Source: CAVTQY01 sp963736975
GTDB taxonomy: Bacteria > Pseudomonadota > Alphaproteobacteria > Acetobacterales > Acetobacteraceae
Direction of reading: 5' to 3'
DNA: 64,000 nucleotides
Assembly: GCA_963736975.1 (NCBI GenBank)
Contig: CAVTQY010000002.1
Span: forward strand, 1 to 64,000
Both the position numbers and the translations under genes were made by a program. The notes below the pieces were generated by a model that worked only from the letters and a program-made list of their open reading frames with translations, did not search any database and was not told the DNA's origin. Within the stretch, counting starts at the first letter, position 1. Each line of letters begins with the position of its first letter. Positions 59,448 to 64,000 of the stretch are shown in pieces.

Positions 59448-61592
59448 CTATTCCGCGGCGATCATGCGCGCTTCCTCGCCCTCCATTTCTCCTGCACCAT
59501 CGTCCGCTTCACCGGCCGTGAGGAAAGCCGGCAGCGAATCGATGCCCTCGGCGATATCGGCCGACGGCATCATGGCCCGATCACCATCGAGACCGGCCGT
59601 GCGGAGCGGCTCGGGCAGCCAGCCGGTATCGGCCAGCAACCGTTCGGCTTCCCTGGCCATCTCAGCCTTCTTCAGATGATCGATGAGTTGAGCACTGCGC
59701 TCACCGGCTCCCTCGCAGACGGCTTCGAGAATGCGGGTTTTGGTCACGCGGCCGAGATAGTTGTCCACCGTCGGTCGCCAACCCGCCTCGGCCATGTCTA
59801 GCCCAATCGTCTGCGCCAGCCGGTCGGCCTGAGCGAGACGGAGTTTCAAGCCAGCCGGCGTGACGCCGTATCCACCGCACGGGGTGGCTTTCTCGTAAAG
59901 CGCATTCACCCCGAGACTGACGCAGTGGGCGAGCAGCGCCATGCGGCTCGCTTCATCAAGCTTCGATAGCCAAACCCATAGCGCGTCATCATCCGTCGGC
60001 AACTCCGCACGCCAATCCGCATGCCGCTGTGCGATCGACTTTGCCGAGGGGCCGTGTTGCAGATCGCCCGCCTGAAGCGGAAACGACACCTGCCGGACAC
60101 TCGCCTCCATGCAGCCAGTGGCGGCGTGGCCCAGAAAAGTGTCGCCGACCAGCTTGTGCAGCAGTGCCGTCATGGCGACGCGTGGATTGTTTGCCAGGGC
60201 ATCGCGCAGCGCCAGCGTGCGGTGCGCCGTCAGTTCGGAGAGCAAGCGATCGGGGAGCGGTCTGATGCCGTCATCCTCGTCGTCTTCCGGCTGGTGGGCC
60301 GAGGAGCTGATGCTGACGACGGTGCTCTGTCCAGGCAGACCGGATGGATCGGCGGCATCACCTCCATTGCCCGACGCTTGGCTCCCCTCGCCTTCTGCCG
60401 CGGCCTGAACCTCATCGTGCGGGCGGACAAAGCCCCGCTCGACCGACAGTGTTCCATCTAAGCCGATACTCACGAAGACGCCGGCTTGTGCCATCTCCAC
60501 CGGATCGTAGCGGGCCGGCCGCTGCTCGAAGCGCGCAAGCGCCGCTTCGATCTCACCAAGGCGTTCGTCGATCTCATCCGGCAGTTCGCCGCTGGTCTCG
60601 TATTCAGCCTCGAGCCGCCCATATTCGGCGTTGAACGCCTCGATCGTCGCCTGCTCCTCCACCGTCCGGTCGAGCGGTTCGCCGGCCAATCGTCGAAGAC
60701 GGTCCGTCACTCCGTAAGGAAAGCTCGGCGCTACTTCGACCCACTTCCAGCCTTCGCTGGCGATCTCAGCGGCGGCCGTGTTCAGCTTCTCCGTCGCCAG
60801 CCGGTCGAGCAGCCCGACATCCTGCAGCCAGCCACCGTCATCAGCTTCAAAAAGATCGCGGAGCACTGCGCCACCCGCGGCCTCGTATGTGTCGGTCCCG
60901 ACGAAGAGCGCGCGCTTGTCGGATGCGCGCACGGCGGTCTCGGTGAGCATCCGCCGGATCTGATACGGCTCCTTTTGCCAGCTGTTACGGACCGCCTCCC
61001 AGACCTGCTCCTGCCGGGCGTGATCCTCCGAAACCGTGAACGCCATCAGCATCTCGAGCGTCATGCCATCCTCGGCATAGACGCTGAGCAGTGCGTGCGA
61101 GACGGCGGCAATGCGCAGCCGCTGCTTCACCAGCTGCACCGCCACGAAAAACGCAGCGGCGATGGCTTCCTCGGTCATGCCCTTGACGCGCATGGCCTGG
61201 AATGCACGGAACTGGTCGAGCGGATGCAGCGGTGCGCGCTCGATGTTCTCCGCGAGCGACACCTCGTCGATCAGAACGTCTTCACTGGCGGACACGACGC
61301 AGGGAACCGGAGCGGCCTTGCCGAGCCGCTTCTGCTTCACCAGCAACTGCAATGCCCGATAGCGCCGGCCGCCGGCCGGAACCTCGAATATGCCGCTCTC
61401 CTGCCCCTCCGCATCGAGCACTGCCCGGACGTGGAGGCTCTGGATCAGGCCGCGGCGGGCAATAGACTCGGCCAGTTCCTCGACCGACACACCGGCTTTG
61501 ATGCGGCGGACGTTGGACTGGCTGAGCACGAGCTTGTTGAAAGGAATGTCACGCGAGGCTGCCAGCGTGATCTTCTGGATGGCGCTTGCCAT
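59448..61592 (-). CDS. Large ParB-like protein, 714 residues
   Basis: This intact protein starts at ATG 61592. The N-terminal ParB/sulfiredoxin-like domain (residues ~15-130) has IPFNKLVLSQSNVRRIKAG, EELAESIARRGLIQSLHV, FEVPAGGRRYRALQLLV and EVSLAENIERAPLHPLDQFRAF. A helix-turn-helix follows (VAVQLVKQRLRIAAVSHALLSVYAEDG). The long C-terminus holds acidic linkers (QPEDDEDDGIRPLP) and a conserved plasmid-specific region ending near GEARMIAAE. Such proteins are typical of alphaproteobacterial plasmids and are larger than partition ParB (~300 residues), suggesting a role beyond segregation. Confidence 0.9.
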   Translation of the reverse strand: MASAIQKITLAASRDIPFNKLVLSQSNVRRIKAGVSVEELAESIARRGLIQSLHVRAVLDAEGQESGIFEVPAGGRRYRALQLLVKQKRLGKAAPVPCVVSASEDVLIDEVSLAENIERAPLHPLDQFRAFQAMRVKGMTEEAIAAAFFVAVQLVKQRLRIAAVSHALLSVYAEDGMTLEMLMAFTVSEDHARQEQVWEAVRNSWQKEPYQIRRMLTETAVRASDKRALFVGTDTYEAAGGAVLRDLFEADDGGWLQDVGLLDRLATEKLNTAAAEIASEGWKWVEVAPSFPYGVTDRLRRLAGEPLDRTVEEQATIEAFNAEYGRLEAEYETSGELPDEIDERLGEIEAALARFEQRPARYDPVEMAQAGVFVSIGLDGTLSVERGFVRPHDEVQAAAEGEGSQASGNGGDAADPSGLPGQSTVVSISSSAHQPEDDEDDGIRPLPDRLLSELTAHRTLALRDALANNPRVAMTALLHKLVGDTFLGHAATGCMEASVRQVSFPLQAGDLQHGPSAKSIAQRHADWRAELPTDDDALWVWLSKLDEASRMALLAHCVSLGVNALYEKATPCGGYGVTPAGLKLRLAQADRLAQTIGLDMAEAGWRPTVDNYLGRVTKTRILEAVCEGAGERSAQLIDHLKKAEMAREAERLLADTGWLPEPLRTAGLDGDRAMMPSADIAEGIDSLPAFLTAGEADDGAGEMEGEEARMIAAE

Positions 61593-61605
61593 GGGGGATG
61601 CACTC

Positions 61606-61651
61606 CGTGACGGGCACCGGGAGCCACTCTCTCGGCCTCAAACCCGTCACG
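61606..61651. promoter_or_regulatory. Leader hairpin before large ParB-like gene
   Basis: CGTGACGGG (61606-61614) and CCCGTCACG (61643-61651) form a perfect 9-bp inverted repeat around a 28-nt loop. The arm nearest the gene abuts the presumed ribosome site (CACGGAG). The same layout and much of the sequence recur before the DUF932 gene at 62955-62997. Confidence 0.6.
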
Positions 61652-61742
61652 CAGCGAAGCGCCACCCTCTTCCTCTGGAGGGCGGCGCAATTCCCCGAGG
61701 GACGCCGGAGACGCGGGAACCTGCATCTCCCGCGCTAACCCA

Positions 61743-62939
61743 TCAAGCGGCCTGATCGAGCAGCTTCTTCGCCTTCGCCTCCATGTCGAGCCGGGCGTCC
61801 TGGTGCGTCTTCCCACGCGCGACGGCGGTGATCCCCTGGACGAAATCGAAGATGCTTTCGGGCGGCCGTCCCTCCTCCGCCAGCACCGCGTCGATGACCT
61901 TGCCGGTCTCACCCTTGGGAAAGCCGCGTCGTCGCAGGAAATCGGAGCGATCGCCGTCGTTGCGGGCCACTATCCGTTCGCGTGCGGCCTTGATGCCGTT
62001 GATGAATGGCATCGGCGACGAATTGGCGAAGTTCAGCAGCGCTGGCGCGGCCTCATTCGCAAAGCGCGACGCGGCATATTTGGAGTGCCGAATGGTAATC
62101 TCCTCGAAATCCTCAACGCCCCAGAGATTGCGGTTCTGGCACACGGCCCGGAGATAGAAGCTCGCCATGCCGAGCGTCTTGGCGCCTACCTCGGAGTTCC
62201 AGCAGTAGAAGCCGCGGAAGAAGAGATCGGGCGAACCGTCGGGCAAACGACCGGCCTCGATGGGATTGAGGTCATCCATCAGGAACAGGAAGACATCGCG
62301 GTCGGAGGCGTGGAGCGTCGTTGTGTCCTGCGCGACATTGATGTGCGGATTGTAGGTGCCGGTCGACCAGTCGAGCACACCCGGCACTTTCCAGCGCGTG
62401 TCGCCGGTGCAATTGCCGGCGATGCACTGTACGGCTTCGACCAGCTCGTGATCATAGATGCGCCCGTAATCCGGCCCGGTGACGGCACGCAACTCGATGC
62501 GGCCCTCCTCGGTCTCAAGCGTCTTCACCTGCTCGGCGCGATGTGAGCTCAGGCCATATTGCAGATTGATTCCCGCGAGCGTCGCTGGCAGCTGACGAAG
62601 ATAGGTTGCAGGTGCCCCAACCAGGCTGGCGAGCTGGCTGAAGCTCCAATGTGTCGGTGCGACCGGCGTCTCCGAGCCCGGCAGGATCAGCGACAGGCGC
62701 TCGGCATTGGTGCGGTTCGCCTCGACGTAGATCAGCGCGCTTTCCACCACGCGCGTGCGGCTGTGATCTGCCCGGTTGCGGACGGCCCGGATCAGATCGG
62801 ACAGCGATAGATAACGCTCGTCGGCCGGTCGCCGGAACCACTCGGACGACACCCGGCTAACACGATCACCGCGGCTCACGTCAACCTTGTAGCCGCTGGC
62901 CATCCCTCGTGGTCCATCAAGCGCAGCAAACTGGTTCAT
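61743..62939 (-). CDS. DUF932 plasmid/phage protein
   Basis: This intact protein of about 398 residues starts at ATG 62939 after GGAG. DUF932 landmarks are EWFRRPADERYLSLSDLIRAVRNRAD, THWSFSQLASLVGAPATYLRQLP, AEQVKTLETEEGRIELRAVTGPDYGRIYDHELVEAV, DRDVFLFLMDDLNPIEAGRLPDGSPDLFFRGFYCWNSEVG and FAVCQNRN-like LRAVCQNRNLWGVEDFEEI. The family is widespread on plasmids and phages. Its biochemical role is not established. It lies in the same operon as two ParB-like genes. Confidence 0.9.
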   Translation of the reverse strand: MNQFAALDGPRGMASGYKVDVSRGDRVSRVSSEWFRRPADERYLSLSDLIRAVRNRADHSRTRVVESALIYVEANRTNAERLSLILPGSETPVAPTHWSFSQLASLVGAPATYLRQLPATLAGINLQYGLSSHRAEQVKTLETEEGRIELRAVTGPDYGRIYDHELVEAVQCIAGNCTGDTRWKVPGVLDWSTGTYNPHINVAQDTTTLHASDRDVFLFLMDDLNPIEAGRLPDGSPDLFFRGFYCWNSEVGAKTLGMASFYLRAVCQNRNLWGVEDFEEITIRHSKYAASRFANEAAPALLNFANSSPMPFINGIKAARERIVARNDGDRSDFLRRRGFPKGETGKVIDAVLAEEGRPPESIFDFVQGITAVARGKTHQDARLDMEAKAKKLLDQAA

Positions 62940-62954
62940 AGACGCGATCTCCAC

Positions 62955-62997
62955 GACGGGCGCCGGAGACCTCTTCCCCAGCCCTCAACCCGTCACG
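62955..62997. promoter_or_regulatory. Leader hairpin before DUF932 gene
   Basis: GACGGG (62955-62960) pairs with CCCGTC (62989-62994). The interior (CGCCGGAGACC ... CCCTCAA) and the trailing CACGAAG closely match the leader at 61606-61659. The GGAG ribosome site of DUF932 abuts the hairpin foot. Confidence 0.55.
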
Positions 62998-63096
62998 AAG
63001 ACCTCGTCCGAACTCTAACTCTCAACAGGTGAGCAGAGCCCTGTGGCGCTCCAAGACGACAGCCAACGAGATCAAACGTTTGTCGAACGACCGAAA

Positions 63097-64000
63097 CTAC
63101 GATCGTGTTGGAGACTTTCCCTCTCGTTTCCGTTTCGCTCCGCGAGCCCGCGTACCGTCCGCATCGGTCCCCACCTCAAGCTGCTGCAACAGTTCCGCAC
63201 ATGCGTCGAGCAGTTCGCGGTGACCGGCTCGTCCAGGATGCGGCAGTGTTATGGTGATTCCGCGCCCAACACGCACTCCCTTGGCGATGACCGCTCCGCC
63301 CTTGTCTTTCACGTTGCAAATCATTGGGCGGCTCGCCGGCTGGCGTGGACGTGCTGCTGTCAGCAGGCGCTGCACCACACCGGCACTCCCGATGGGCTCG
63401 CTCCCCTCCCCTTTTCGCGTGCGCTGCTCAGCCACCAGTGCCTCGGCTTCCGCAAGCACCGCATCGCGCTGCGCTTCGGCACGAAGCACAGGAGCGAGCT
63501 GCGCCGCGTGGGAGATGCCAATGGCGCTGTTAGCGCCGAAGGCAGCGACGACGATTTGTGGCAATCGAGCAAGCTCCAAATAGCGGCTCAGCCAACTCTT
63601 GGTAACCTGTAGTCGCTCAGCCATGCGTTGCTGGTTGCCGTCGTAGTAGCGCTCCACCGCTCGCGCATAGTCGCGTGCCCGTTCAAGGTCGGTGAGATCG
63701 CGTCGGCTGCGGTTCTCGAGGTCTGCGACACGAAACGCTTCCTCGTCATCGAGTTCGCGCGGCTCGACCAGGAAGCCGAAGCTGGGCTGGCCATGCGCGC
63801 GCAACCAGCTTGCCGTCCAGTGCCGCCGTGCGCCACAGATCACCTCGAAGTCGTGCTCCGCATCTCCCCTGATCCGCCGGACGATTGCCGGCACCTCCTG
63901 TCGTCCATGCGACGTGAAACTTTGGATCAGGTCGGCGCAAGCCGTCTCGTCGAGCGCGGTGTAGTCGCGGTTGTGCCCCTCCCAGATCCGGCAGCGCGCG
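63097..64000 (-). CDS. ParB/RepB partition protein (5' end outside window)
   Basis: The frame is open from the right edge of the window to a stop at 63097, with at least 300 residues visible. Before the GTG at 63894 it reads RIWEGHNRDYTALDETACADLIQSF, the canonical ParB N-terminal box. Then come VICGARRHWTASWLRAHGQ, DLENRSRRDLTDLERARDYARAVERYYDG and the helix-turn-helix QQRMAERLQVTKSWLSRYLELARLP. It is a partition protein that would pair with a ParA just beyond the window. It is the first visible gene of the minus-strand core operon. Confidence 0.9.
   Translation of the reverse strand, partial: ARCRIWEGHNRDYTALDETACADLIQSFTSHGRQEVPAIVRRIRGDAEHDFEVICGARRHWTASWLRAHGQPSFGFLVEPRELDDEEAFRVADLENRSRRDLTDLERARDYARAVERYYDGNQQRMAERLQVTKSWLSRYLELARLPQIVVAAFGANSAIGISHAAQLAPVLRAEAQRDAVLAEAEALVAEQRTRKGEGSEPIGSAGVVQRLLTAARPRQPASRPMICNVKDKGGAVIAKGVRVGRGITITLPHPGRAGHRELLDACAELLQQLEVGTDADGTRARGAKRKREGKSPTRS

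Noticed and set aside
60486..61610. 374-residue open frame opposite the large ParB-like gene
   Set aside because: It is antisense to ParB motifs and has a low-complexity charged composition.

Overview
The window is GC-rich DNA with alphaproteobacterial protein families. It looks like part of a large plasmid or integrated plasmid of the Acetobacteraceae/Rhodospirillales type. The evidence is a ParB/DUF932/ParB/strawberry-notch/toprim core, a MobF relaxase, a VirD4/TraG coupling protein, DUF736, and many insertion sequences, including IS1031-like IS5-family elements common in acetic acid bacteria. No rRNA, tRNA or CRISPR array was seen. The organism assignment is inference.

Layout. (1) 0.9-9.6 kb: a carbohydrate-catabolism locus. 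A minus-strand operon (two ABC permeases, a binding protein, a GHL6-type glycoside hydrolase) diverges from a plus-strand set (FCD-type GntR regulator, MFS transporter, D-2-hydroxyacid dehydrogenase). No ABC ATPase is encoded. (2) 9.5-12.5 kb: a threonine-aldolase-like lyase and a PhzF-like protein lie between two broken Tn3-family transposase 5' ends. (3) 12.5-15.0 kb: an IS21-family element joins the second Tn3 remnant to a 5'-truncated traG (15.0-16.7 kb). (4) 17-24 kb: a SAM methyltransferase with a duplicated upstream region, a hybrid histidine kinase convergent with an OmpR-type regulator, and a winged-helix regulator plus beta-propeller pair. (5) 23.9-28.2 kb: two DUF899 proteins, a small membrane protein, a glutathione transferase and a phosphoesterase. 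(6) 28.4-33.0 kb: IS701, IS1031-like and IS91-like elements. (7) 33.3-40.7 kb: mobilisation genes. A heavily disrupted MobF relaxase and a small partner gene face a plus-strand ParA-like/membrane-protein operon across a 12-bp iteron array. A 57-residue protein and DUF736 follow. (8) 41.7-46.3 kb: a second sugar-acid locus (FCD regulator, MFS, enolase-superfamily dehydratase, MFS), cut by a solo IS21-like end. (9) 46.3-51.3 kb: a VOC fragment, a CGNR regulator, an EamA exporter whose tail was replaced by a tandem pair of IS1031-like elements, a hexapeptide-repeat protein and a hypothetical gene. (10) 51.4-52.6 kb: another IS5-family element. (11) 52.7-64 kb: the minus-strand plasmid core, running (in transcription order) ParB (cut by the window end), DUF932, a 714-residue ParB-like protein, an N6-methylase/strawberry-notch helicase fused to a toprim protein, and DUF2493.

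Single-base frame changes break about 20 genes while neighbours are perfectly open. Some may be assembly indels, so calls of inactivation are provisional. Coordinates for broken genes span the whole recognisable gene, and internal frame changes are described in each entry.
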